From Paenibacillus macerans (GTDB lineage: Bacteria > Bacillota > Bacilli > Paenibacillales > Paenibacillaceae): a stretch of 64,000 bases of DNA. The stretch lies in contig NZ_JAMBOE010000002.1 in assembly GCF_023715465.1 (NCBI RefSeq), positions 143,104 through 207,103 on the forward strand. Direction: 5' to 3'. A program made the translations under genes and the position numbers. Below, piece after piece: positions 35,706 to 43,404 of this stretch. Below the pieces are notes generated by a model. That model was not told the DNA's origin, made no database searches, and saw only the letters and a list, made by a program, of their open reading frames with translations. How positions within the stretch are numbered: position 1 is the stretch's first letter; each line of letters opens with the position of its first letter.

Positions 35706-36287
35706 TCAAGAATTTGAAGCCGCCCTTAACGGGTACGGTTTCTTGGTTTCGCGGTCGGCTACGCTGACCATCACCGATTCAGGTTTGACCCTGGCGATCA
35801 AACCCATCGCCTCAATTCGACCAACCATTTCCGAAAGATAGGCTGCCGTCTGGTTCTTGGCCTCGCGGCCGCCGTCAATATCGACCATAAAGCGAATGTC
35901 CGCCCCTTGATCAAGATAAGGAAGGATCAAGTTTTCGAGGCTGATCCGCTCGGCCGACCCGAATTGCGCGGCAATTTCTTGGCTGTATGACGTTTCCAAA
36001 GATAATTTTTCGCGAACCGAATAAATTTCCCTGGGGAGAATCACTTGGCGGCTGCACAGCCATGCCCCTCTTCCTACACGGTACACTACAATGTAACTGA
36101 CGAACTTGGTATGTCCCGGGTGGGTCTGTGCGTCGGTCGTAATAACGAGGTCGTATACGCCCCGCGGATCGCTTGCGATGAACCGGGTTATCCGCTCCAT
36201 CACATCGCTAAACTCAAGGTTCTGTTCCGTCGTATTCCGAAATGTTGTCTCATGAATCAATGGGTACTGTCGTCTTTTACTTTTCAT
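35706..36287 (-). CDS. ykuK: YkuK-like DUF458 protein (RNase H-like fold)
   Basis: 193 residues from ATG 36287 (MKSKRRQYPL), preceded by AGGTGAAACCC; a TTG-started extension to 36350 is less likely. The pattern matches B. subtilis YkuK: ITRFIASDPRGVYDLVITTD, YIVVYRVGRGAWLCSRQVILP (split by the turn), REIYSVREKLSLETSYSQEIA and VDIDGG. The DUF458 fold is predicted to be RNase H-like; the first-strand acidic residue lies in VITTDAQTH and a second in VDIDGG. No activity is established. It sits directly downstream of the tRNA cluster on the same strand, with no terminator between, and a terminator follows it. Confidence 0.85.
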   Translation of the reverse strand: MKSKRRQYPLIHETTFRNTTEQNLEFSDVMERITRFIASDPRGVYDLVITTDAQTHPGHTKFVSYIVVYRVGRGAWLCSRQVILPREIYSVREKLSLETSYSQEIAAQFGSAERISLENLILPYLDQGADIRFMVDIDGGREAKNQTAAYLSEMVGRIEAMGLIARVKPESVMVSVADRETKKPYPLRAASNS

Positions 36288-36396
36288 GGGTTTCACCTGT
36301 ACTGCAAGGTTGGCTTCTTCCTTTCGTTTTGGAATTTTTCGGGCCGGCAAGCTCCCTTTTCATAATATGTCTTGATCGCCGCTGCTTGATCACAAG

Positions 36397-36469
36397 TGTG
36401 CCGAGCCGGATTCGAACCGGAGCTGCGGGAGTCAAAGTCCCGTGAATTAGGCCGCTATTCTATACCCCT
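36397..36469 (-). tRNA. tRNA-Gln(TTG)-like, degenerate acceptor stem
   Basis: The anticodon arm CGGGA-CTTTGAC-TCCCG gives anticodon TTG. The D arm pairs GAAT/ATTC and the T arm is CCGG-TTCGAAT-CCGG. The 5' acceptor strand (AGGGGTA) does not pair with the 3' strand (TCGGCAC), and no CCA is encoded. It may be a decayed or non-canonical tRNA. Confidence 0.5.
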
Positions 36470-36475
36470 ATAATT

Positions 36476-36552
36476 TGGCAGGGGGCGTGGGAATTGAACC
36501 CACCACAGTCTGCTTTGGAGGCAAACTCGCCGTCCTAGGAACATGGACCCCT
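36476..36552 (-). tRNA. tRNA-Trp(CCA), odd D arm
   Basis: The anticodon arm TTTGC-CTCCAAA-GCAGA reads CCA. The T arm GTGGG-TTCAATT-CCCAC is perfect. The 3' end GCCCCCT-G-CCA encodes CCA and pairs with AGGGG at the 5' end, with one mismatch. The D arm (GTTCCTAGGAC) lacks the usual loop. Confidence 0.65.
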
Positions 36553-36568
36553 ACAGGATGAATAAAGA

Positions 36569-36643
36569 TGACGTGGACGGGGCTCGAACCCGCAAATCCC
36601 GACGTGAAAGGCCGGTGTGTTCATCCATTTTCACCACCACGCC
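36569..36643 (-). tRNA. tRNA-Glu(TTC), copy 1
   Basis: Acceptor GGCGTGG/CCACGTC (one G-T pair), anticodon arm CCGGC-CTTTCAC-GTCGG with anticodon TTC, and T arm GCGGG-TTCGAGC-CCCGT. All arms fold. CCA is not encoded (ATCT follows). Confidence 0.75.
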
Positions 36644-36800
36644 ATACTAAGAACTAAACTGGATTACGGTAAATCCTTGCTAAGAGCGGGTTAATCTCCC
36701 ACCGATTTTTTACAGCTTGTGTTTCGTTGAACCACAATTTTTGAACCCTACCGAGTGACCCACTCACACTTTGCGAACCGTAAAGATATGTACTTTTAAT

Positions 36801-36878
36801 TGGGGAGATCGACCGGAATCGAACCGGTGCAGTATCAGGGCCACAACCTGACGTGTTATCCACTTCACCACGATCTCC
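36801..36878 (-). tRNA. tRNA-His(GTG)
   Basis: Canonical. It has G-1 opposite C73, acceptor GAGATCG/CGATCTC, anticodon arm TCAGG-TTGTGGC-CCTGA (GTG), T arm ACCGG-TTCGATT-CCGGT and encoded CCA. It is the best-formed member of the cluster. Confidence 0.9.
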
Positions 36879-36889
36879 GCGAAAATAAG

Positions 36890-36964
36890 TGACGCATGCC
36901 GGATTCGAACCGAGCGATTGCAGGATTGAAAGTCCTGTGGCTTTGGCCGCTTGCCTAATGCGCC
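36890..36964 (-). tRNA. tRNA-Glu(TTC), copy 2
   Basis: Acceptor GGCGCAT/ATGCGTC, D arm GGC-AAGCGGCCAAA-GCC as in bacterial tRNA-Glu, and anticodon arm CAGGA-CTTTCAA-TCCTG (TTC). The T stem has one mismatch, and no CCA is encoded. It lies 11 bp upstream of tRNA-His in transcription order. Confidence 0.75.
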
Positions 36965-37141
36965 ATGAAAAAAAGACTACCTTCCCCAATGCGGCACCAT
37001 TCGCTTCACTTGCCTCTCCCAAATCCTCGGGGCAGAGACAAGCACAAATGGACCACTTGCCAGGGTGCAAGCAGCCTCTTACGTACTGTATATGTATCGA
37101 CGGAATTGAAACCGGATTTCAGAACGGTCCGTGATTCACAA

Positions 37142-37309
37142 TCACGCTAGTACCGTTCCTCCTCCTTTAAGGATTTTACGGACTAAGCGTGGTACGTAAA
37201 AGCTACTGGCGATCGGATCGAGATAGGATGGTTTGCCGCTCTCTCGCCAAATATTTGCCTGTTGATTATAACTTTTCTCCAGAAAATCTAATGTATGGTG
37301 CAATTTCAT
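37142..37309 (-). CDS. 55-residue ORF at the head of the tRNA cluster
   Basis: ATG 37309 follows GGAAGGGATAGGAA. The peptide begins MKLHHTLDFLEKSYNQQ and ends RKILKGGGTVLA. It contains a mixed hydrophilic helix and no signal or membrane segment. It lies about 77 nt downstream of a consensus promoter and is followed by a stem-loop CGTGA-TTGTGAA-TCACG that looks like a stray tRNA anticodon arm, then by the tRNA cluster. No family was recognised; it may be a real small protein or a leader. Confidence 0.45.
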   Translation of the reverse strand: MKLHHTLDFLEKSYNQQANIWRESGKPSYLDPIASSFYVPRLVRKILKGGGTVLA

Positions 37310-37392
37310 TTCCTATCCCTTCCTTTCCTCGTAGATTTACGAAACACATCGTTGATTTAACGCTTTAATGTTTTACCTTCTTGATGTTTATG

Positions 37393-37421
37393 ATCTTAGC
37401 ATGTGGTATTGGGGATGTCAA
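37393..37421 (-). promoter_or_regulatory. Consensus sigma-A promoter driving the tRNA/ykuK unit
   Basis: TTGACA (37421-37416), 17-bp spacer, TAAGAT (37398-37393), reading toward the 55-codon ORF and the tRNA genes. Confidence 0.75.
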
Positions 37422-37463
37422 CCCTTTTTTTTATCTTTTTTTCAACATTCACCCAAAATAGTC

Positions 37464-37495
37464 AAAAAAGAAAACCGCCGAGTCTCCTCAGCGGT
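37464..37495 (-). terminator. Terminator of the siderophore biosynthesis operon
   Basis: ACCGCTGAG-GAGA-CTCGGCGGT hairpin (one G-T pair), followed on the minus strand by TTTCTTTTTT. Confidence 0.88.
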
Positions 37496-37552
37496 CGTAT
37501 ATCCAAACAAATTCGCACATTGCAAACAACGTTAATTTGTCTACATCCCTCC

Positions 37553-37696
37553 CTAAGGAAGAGAATGTTTAGATATATTGAAATGGCCGCATGACGAGAA
37601 TAATAAGGTTTCGGCATGATCAAACAAGCGGTTGTCCTCCAGAAGGCACCACTGCTCCATGTTCTCATACCCGAATGGATACATTGCCAATTTCAT
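37553..37696 (-). CDS. Possible 47-residue protein at the end of the siderophore operon
   Basis: ATG 37696 follows AAAGGAG (11 nt) and GGGG. The peptide begins MKLAMYPFGYENMEQW and contains LLFSSCGHFN. It lies 45 bp after the last synthetase and before the operon terminator, so it would be transcribed with the operon. No homologue was recognised. Confidence 0.38.
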   Translation of the reverse strand: MKLAMYPFGYENMEQWCLLEDNRLFDHAETLLFSSCGHFNISKHSLP

Positions 37697-37741
37697 CCCC
37701 GTTCACGCTCCTTTCATTCATTTTCCTAAATTTTCATCAGC

Positions 37742-39628
37742 TTAATTCATCTCATCATTATTTGTCAAGGAAAAATTTGTATTTACCAAAAAAGGGTTAT
37801 GCCCCTTGCCCTTGCCCGACGGCATCGCACCCGGCACCCCATCCGCTTCCAACAGCGGGCGGACGACAAGCTTCACCGGCCACTCCCCGCTCTCGAATAT
37901 CGCCCGGTACAGCGCGGCCCGGTCGGCTTCCGGCAGCCCGGCGGCCAACAGCGCTTCCTTCCATGCTTCCTCCGTGATCGCCCACAAACGGGACTCGGGA
38001 ATGGCGTACACGCCGGACAAGGCTTCCATGATCGCAGCCAGATTCACCTGCGTGCCCAGCGAATGGACATAAAAAATCAGCTTCTCGATCGTTTCATTGT
38101 ACAGGCTGTTGGAATAGCCGGGACGAATGCGGTATCCCGGATCCCCAATGCCATGCTTGTCCAGGTAAGGCTGATGAAGGCGCACCGAATCGTGGTCGCG
38201 AAACAGCAGTCCGCTCACTTGATTATGCTTCAAGACCAAACAGCAGTTTTGTCCGTGAATTTCCGGTACAACCCCAACCTTGAACAGACGCATCACCACA
38301 TCGTAGAACATGCCGGCCAGATCGGTGTAGAAGCTTATGACCTCCTCGGCGGAAAGCGGCTTGCCCATCATGTCGGACAAAAAATGCCGCCCCCCCAATT
38401 CCACGCCAAGCGTGGACATCGGGATCACCTTGCACCCTTCCTCAAATAGCTCCGGCGGATAAAGCCGGAGTTGAACGGCCAGATGGCGCGGGTGGTCGTC
38501 GAACAACCCCATCGTCGCCGGCATGTAGCCCCACCAATGGCGCTCCTCGCACAGATAAACCCGGCCACGCAGCGCCTCATCGCAAGCCACCGCCTGACGC
38601 AGCAGCTTCTCTCCGGCCAAGCCGTTAAGCAGCTTCACCACAGGCAAATAGCGGGCGGCTCCCAGCGACAGTACACTGACCGGAAGCTTGAGCATGGCCG
38701 ATGCACCCCCGGTTCCGGCACCAGCCCCGGCTTGCGGTGCAATGGAACGCAACGAAGAGGTGGCCAGGAACTCGCCAGCCTCCGCATCCAGCACCACGAT
38801 CGTCCCGTCCCTTATCTCCTGAGCGAAACGGGGTACGATCACATGCTCAAGTTGCCAGGGATGGACGGGCATCGGCACGTATTCGTCCGCTCCCATCCCC
38901 CGCCGGCTCAGCTCCGCCTCAACCAAAGCCCGCTGCTCGGCATTCAACACATCCAGGCAGGACAACTCTTCCTCCTCGCAACCCCGCTCCACCGAATCCC
39001 TATGCACCGCTACCCAGCGAAGTCGGATCGGCTCGCCGAACTCCGCCGAATACCGCAAGCTGTCCGGCACGGTGAAACCGATTTTGGCTTTGGCTGTCGG
39101 ATGGAACGGGCGGTCACGCAAAGCGGCGATCCGTTCCCCCTTGATGAACCACTCGTAAGCCGTGGCCGGGGCAAACGTCAGCAACGGCTCCATACGCTCC
39201 GGACTTAGGCCGAGCGCTAGCTGCTGAACCGCCGCCTCCACAGCGGCCAAAAAGTCCGCAACGCCCGGCCGCGCGTAAGCTTCCGCGGACAAAGCCGAAC
39301 GCAGCACGGCTTCCGCCAGCTCCGGCGCAGAACCTAAGCCCAGCCAGCTTCCGTCCGCCTGCTTTTTATAGATGGGGGAATCCTGCACCCACTGAACTCC
39401 CAGCCGGATGCCAGGCTCAACCAGAAACACTATCTCCCCGGCATAAGCCATGGTCTCGTCCCCATATTCTCCGTATAACCGCCGAATTTGCTCCGGTGCA
39501 GCCGCCAGCGGCCTCAGCGTACCCTCTTCCAACCGGAAAAACCGCTCCATCAAAAAAGCATTCATCAAATCGGCGGTAATCCGCGACTCAGCCGCCTTTA
39601 GGCCGAGCTGTATTGTCGATGTATGCAT
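37742..39628 (-). CDS. IucA/IucC-family NIS siderophore synthetase (third copy)
   Basis: 628 residues from ATG 39628, 8 nt after GGAAGG; Met1 at 39634 lies too close to that site. Family marks are RPFHPTAKAKIGFT (ATP-binding region), YVPMPVHPWQLEHV, LRSIAP and EIHGQNCCLVL near the C-terminus, where a FhuF-like subdomain follows. NIS synthetases adenylate a citrate-type carboxylate and join it to an amine or alcohol. By operon position after the sbnG- and sbnH-like genes it may do the job of staphyloferrin SbnC (the last condensation); that is inferred. Its start lies within the end of the decarboxylase gene. Confidence 0.9.
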   Translation of the reverse strand: MHTSTIQLGLKAAESRITADLMNAFLMERFFRLEEGTLRPLAAAPEQIRRLYGEYGDETMAYAGEIVFLVEPGIRLGVQWVQDSPIYKKQADGSWLGLGSAPELAEAVLRSALSAEAYARPGVADFLAAVEAAVQQLALGLSPERMEPLLTFAPATAYEWFIKGERIAALRDRPFHPTAKAKIGFTVPDSLRYSAEFGEPIRLRWVAVHRDSVERGCEEEELSCLDVLNAEQRALVEAELSRRGMGADEYVPMPVHPWQLEHVIVPRFAQEIRDGTIVVLDAEAGEFLATSSLRSIAPQAGAGAGTGGASAMLKLPVSVLSLGAARYLPVVKLLNGLAGEKLLRQAVACDEALRGRVYLCEERHWWGYMPATMGLFDDHPRHLAVQLRLYPPELFEEGCKVIPMSTLGVELGGRHFLSDMMGKPLSAEEVISFYTDLAGMFYDVVMRLFKVGVVPEIHGQNCCLVLKHNQVSGLLFRDHDSVRLHQPYLDKHGIGDPGYRIRPGYSNSLYNETIEKLIFYVHSLGTQVNLAAIMEALSGVYAIPESRLWAITEEAWKEALLAAGLPEADRAALYRAIFESGEWPVKLVVRPLLEADGVPGAMPSGKGKGHNPFLVNTNFSLTNNDEMN

Positions 39629-40835
39629 GACCATTTCCTTCCGTCAAATAGTAAAATCCCGGGTGCGGGTGGCCGAGAAAATCATGGTGGGAGATCGTCC
39701 AGCAATAGGCCCCCGACTTCTCAAAAACAATAATGTCGCCGACCCGCAGACACTCCACTTCGGCATCGGTGTGCAGCCGGTCTTTCGGCGTGCACAGCTC
39801 GCCGACCAACGTCACTTTTCCGCACCTGACTTCCGGTCTGGCAAAAGGATGCTCCCACTTGTCCGCCGGCATGATGACAAACGGATGATTGTGCCCCCAG
39901 GAAGCGGGCAGCCGGTTATGGTGGGTACCTCCCCGCAGCACGGCAAAGTGCTGATCATGCGCTGTTTTGATGTCAATCACCTCGACCGCATAATAGCCGT
40001 GCTCGGCCACGATCAATCGGCCCGGCTCGAACCATAGCCGCACCCCGGTAAGCCGTTTCCTCGCTTCACTCCGCGCGATCAGGGACGTGAACAGCGGCCA
40101 GTCAAACGCCGGGGCAGCATCGTAGGAGACGCCAAAACCGCCGCCCGCGTTAACGATCTCAATGTCCAGATTGTAGCGCTCCGCCCACTCCTCCGCCTTC
40201 CGCAAATACAGCTCAATCATCTCGGCGTGCAGCTCCGCCCGCAAATTGTTCGACAGCGAGTGAAAATGGAAACCGCATAACCGGACCGCCCCCTGGCCCT
40301 CCTCCCGGATGATGCCAATCGCTTCTTCGAGCAGCAACTCGTCCAGCCCAAAAGGGGTAGGGCGGCCTCCCATCGCAATTTTGGTTTGCGGCAACGCCGC
40401 CGTTCTGAGGTTAATGCGCAGCAAAATGCGCACCGGCTGGCTCCGCCCCTGAGCCAGCTGGATGATCCGCCTCAGCTCTAGCAGGCTTTCCACATGGATA
40501 TAGGTGACATTGTGCCTGATGGCCAGCTCCAGCTCCGCTTCTTTTTTGCCGGGACCTCCGAACAGAACCCGAACGCTCTCACAAACTTCCCTGACTTTAA
40601 GCAGTTCGCCGGCGGATGCCACCTCAAACCCGTCCACCAACGGCAGCAAAGACTCGATAATACGCCGATCGGGGTTGGCTTTGATGGCGTAGAACAGCCC
40701 TGTCCCATCCGGCATTACCCGCCGCATCTCCCGGACATGCGCCTGAATCCCCGCCAGGTCATACAGGTAGGCGCATACCGGCTCCCTGCTCTCCGCCCGC
40801 AATCGGTCTATCGCTTCCCATACGTTTGCGTTCAT
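39588..40835 (-). CDS. PLP-dependent decarboxylase, SbnH-like (alanine-racemase fold)
   Basis: 415 residues from ATG 40835, which overlaps the aldolase stop as ATGA; a GTG at 40841 is the alternative. Fold type III marks are present: PLP lysine in LFYAIKANPD, GFEVASAGE, FHFHSLS, the glycine loop NAGGGFGV, FEPGRLIV and the catalytic GELCTPKD with Cys. In the staphyloferrin B pathway SbnH decarboxylates a citryl-diaminopropionate intermediate. The neighbours here predict the same role on a citryl-diamino-acid. It is flanked by the sbnG-like aldolase and a synthetase gene, which it overlaps. Confidence 0.9.
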   Translation of the reverse strand: MNANVWEAIDRLRAESREPVCAYLYDLAGIQAHVREMRRVMPDGTGLFYAIKANPDRRIIESLLPLVDGFEVASAGELLKVREVCESVRVLFGGPGKKEAELELAIRHNVTYIHVESLLELRRIIQLAQGRSQPVRILLRINLRTAALPQTKIAMGGRPTPFGLDELLLEEAIGIIREEGQGAVRLCGFHFHSLSNNLRAELHAEMIELYLRKAEEWAERYNLDIEIVNAGGGFGVSYDAAPAFDWPLFTSLIARSEARKRLTGVRLWFEPGRLIVAEHGYYAVEVIDIKTAHDQHFAVLRGGTHHNRLPASWGHNHPFVIMPADKWEHPFARPEVRCGKVTLVGELCTPKDRLHTDAEVECLRVGDIIVFEKSGAYCWTISHHDFLGHPHPGFYYLTEGNGHAYIDNTARPKGG

Positions 40836-41608
40836 GTCCACTCACCCGCGGCCCAATAGTCATTTCGCTTTTGCATAAACGCGCGGAATGCCGTGTTTCT
40901 GTCATCCCCCAGCACATAAATGCGCACACCTCGCTCCGCCCACAGCCGCATATCCTCCCTGCTTCTGGCCACCGCCGCGTATGGAACCCCGCAGCGCTGC
41001 GACGCCGCATGCAATTGCTCCAGCCGCCACTGCACTTCAGGATGCCCGGTTTGCCACGGCAATCCCAGCGACTGCGACAGGTCCGCCGCCCCTTCCAGCA
41101 CAAAGCCGATCTGCGGGTGGGACAAAATGGCTTCGCTTTGCCGGATGCCTTCCGCACTTTCGATCATCGGTACAATCATAATGGCTTCATTAGCTTCACG
41201 AATGTAGTCGGTCAGCGGATATTTGGCGAACGCGCCCGGCCGGCCGCTGTTCAGGCTGCGCATTCCGCGCGGATGGTAATACGCCCAGCGGACCGCCTCC
41301 TCCACCTGCTCGCGCCGCTCCACATGGGGGATGACGATGCCCTGGGCACCGCAGTCCAGCACCTTCAGTATTTCGGTGCGTTCCACGTTCGACACGCGGA
41401 CAAGCGGGGTCACTCCCGCCAGCTCGGCAGCACGGATCAGTTCCTCGACGCGCTCCATATTCGTGGCGGCATGCTCGCAATCGAATATGACAAAGTCATA
41501 TTCGGCATGGCCGATCAGCTCAACAACAATAGGATGCGGAATCGAGACAAACAGTCCAAAGACCGGCTGATTCCGGCTTATTTTTAATTTCAGCGTATTG
41601 GGTTTCAT
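40832..41608 (-). CDS. HpcH/HpaI aldolase-family citrate synthase, SbnG-like
   Basis: 258 residues. Family motifs: FGLFVSIPHPIVVELIG, FDCEHAATN (His/Asp region), RVSNVERTEILKVLDCGAQG (split by a turn), PMIESAEGI (metal Glu) and IGFVLEGAADLSQSLG (metal Asp). SbnG homologues make citrate from oxaloacetate and acetyl-CoA inside siderophore operons, so citrate supply does not depend on the TCA cycle. ATG 41608 overlaps the synthetase stop (ATGA). The order synthetase, synthetase, SbnG, SbnH matches sbnE-F-G-H. Confidence 0.9.
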   Translation of the reverse strand: MKPNTLKLKISRNQPVFGLFVSIPHPIVVELIGHAEYDFVIFDCEHAATNMERVEELIRAAELAGVTPLVRVSNVERTEILKVLDCGAQGIVIPHVERREQVEEAVRWAYYHPRGMRSLNSGRPGAFAKYPLTDYIREANEAIMIVPMIESAEGIRQSEAILSHPQIGFVLEGAADLSQSLGLPWQTGHPEVQWRLEQLHAASQRCGVPYAAVARSREDMRLWAERGVRIYVLGDDRNTAFRAFMQKRNDYWAAGEWT

Positions 41609-43404
41609 GACAGTGATAAACTCTCCCTCGCCAGCCGCAGCGGATTGCTTGCTTTGCGGAAATACAGCTCGCCGTCGCCGTACAGCCTCCGTTTGGTCAT
41701 CTCCTCGAGCAGGGCATCCGCCGCAAACAGATCAAACCATTTAAACCTCTCCTTATACTCGGGAAACTGCCGCTGATACCCCACAATCGTTGCCGCACAT
41801 AGTCTCCAGAACTCCCGCTCCGATAGTCCGAACCTTTCCAGGGTCAGAGCGATATCCGTCATGCAGATAAAAAAGAAAGCATCATACGTATAATCCCGCA
41901 CCTCCGACACCTCTTTAGCATGGATAAATGAATACCGGTTGAACCGCCGGTGCGTTTCCGGCTCAGGGTACAGCTTGGGCGCCCGCTCCGGAAACAGCAG
42001 CTTGTCCGGGACATACCGCACGCCGTCATGCAGGTCCTTGACGATGATCCGTGACGGCAGCCCATCCTCCAGCACCAGGATGATGTTCTGGGCATGCGCT
42101 TCCAAGGCGATGCCGTGCGCGTAAAGAAGATGAATCATCGGCAGCGTCAGCGTTCGCACAAGCGCTTCGCTCCACCGCCTGATCCCGTGCCGGCCGATGA
42201 CATCCCGGAGGAACGGCTCGCCGTTGTTTTGCACCAGCATCAATGCGTTCAGCGGCCAAGCCTCTTCTCCTTCCCGCAGGTGAGCGGACACGTTCTCCCT
42301 CCAGATTGCTCCCAGCGTGCCGTATGCGCTGCGATACTGAACCCTGGGCAATCCCTCGTAACGGAAGGACAGCCCCATAACCTCTTTGAGTATGCCGAAC
42401 CGCTCCCGCTGCAGCAGCTCGTCCTGCCGGATCAGACCGTCCAGCCAGTCGCTGATCAGCGGGGCATTTTGCGTTGTATGATGGGCCAAAATACGGCTGG
42501 TTGAGGTATTGGTGATGCTGAGCGACAATTTGATGTAAGCTGCCTCCGCATAATCTCTGTGTGACAGTGTGCGAATCGATTGCTGCGCCCGGTAGTTGCC
42601 GTCAGATATTCCTAACGGAATCAGCTCCCGGCTCAGCCGCTGGCGAGTGAAGACGGTTTCAAGCTGATGCTCCCACTGCCAGGGATGAACAGGGATCAGT
42701 ACATACGCGCTCCCATCGCCCTGCTCCTTCAGAATGCGGCCGAACCTCTGCCGATCATTTTCCGTCAGATGCTGCCCGTAAATTTCCTCCGCCGAGCGGC
42801 CGGCGGAAAGCGCCGTATCGGTAAGCTCCTGCTTGACGGCAACCCAGTACAGACGAATGTTCCGATTGAATTCAGGACCGTACTCCAGATTGTCCGTTAG
42901 CGTGAAGCCAAGTCTGGACTTGTAGCTTGGGTGGTAAGGATGCCCGTCCGTCATATGGCTTTCCAGCGCATCGTAGTGTTTGTCGTCGTCCGGAATAGCT
43001 TCGGGGAGCTCGGCCCTGCACTGGCTATCCTTAGCCAGCGTTTCCAGCAGCTCCTGGATGAAGCAGGCGATCCGCTCCCCTTGCAGGTTGCCCAGCACCA
43101 GTTCCTCCAGAAACAGATACAGATCGGCGCAGGGTTCGCCTTCTCTTTGGATGGAACCTTTGACGATTTTCACCCGGCCGAATGAATATTTCTCCTCCGC
43201 CTCGCAAGTATAGGCGACGGGCTTTCCATCGCTTCCTACTCCATCAGTCCGCCAAACCCTGCCGGTTTCGGTACGGACCAAGATGCCCTCAAACCACAAA
43301 GCCTCCAGCGTCTGGCGCATCATTCTCTCCTGGACGTCATGGTAGGCAGCCGCCTTCAGGTCGAACAAGTTAGACAAACTGCTCATGGTTCCCACGCGCT
43401 TCAC
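41605..43404 (-). CDS. IucA/IucC-family NIS siderophore synthetase (SbnF position)
   Basis: 599 residues. HPYHPSYKSRLGFT, YVLIPVHPWQWEHQ, RTLSHRDYAEAAYIKLSLSI (split) and EAHAQNIILVLEDG identify the family; FhuF-like C-terminus present. The start is GTG 43404, overlapping the previous stop as GTGA; ATG 43386 is possible. By order and length it matches SbnF (592 residues), which adds a second diamino acid to the decarboxylated intermediate; that assignment rests on synteny only. Confidence 0.92.
   Translation of the reverse strand: MKRVGTMSSLSNLFDLKAAAYHDVQERMMRQTLEALWFEGILVRTETGRVWRTDGVGSDGKPVAYTCEAEEKYSFGRVKIVKGSIQREGEPCADLYLFLEELVLGNLQGERIACFIQELLETLAKDSQCRAELPEAIPDDDKHYDALESHMTDGHPYHPSYKSRLGFTLTDNLEYGPEFNRNIRLYWVAVKQELTDTALSAGRSAEEIYGQHLTENDRQRFGRILKEQGDGSAYVLIPVHPWQWEHQLETVFTRQRLSRELIPLGISDGNYRAQQSIRTLSHRDYAEAAYIKLSLSITNTSTSRILAHHTTQNAPLISDWLDGLIRQDELLQRERFGILKEVMGLSFRYEGLPRVQYRSAYGTLGAIWRENVSAHLREGEEAWPLNALMLVQNNGEPFLRDVIGRHGIRRWSEALVRTLTLPMIHLLYAHGIALEAHAQNIILVLEDGLPSRIIVKDLHDGVRYVPDKLLFPERAPKLYPEPETHRRFNRYSFIHAKEVSEVRDYTYDAFFFICMTDIALTLERFGLSEREFWRLCAATIVGYQRQFPEYKERFKWFDLFAADALLEEMTKRRLYGDGELYFRKASNPLRLARESLSLS

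Noticed and set aside
36655..36800. A further tRNA between tRNA-Glu copy 1 and tRNA-His
   Set aside because: Only local hairpins found; no cloverleaf.
37128..37145. A sixth tRNA (His-like anticodon arm CGTGA-TTGTGAA-TCACG)
   Set aside because: No matching acceptor or T arm could be folded around it. Kept only as a stem-loop note.
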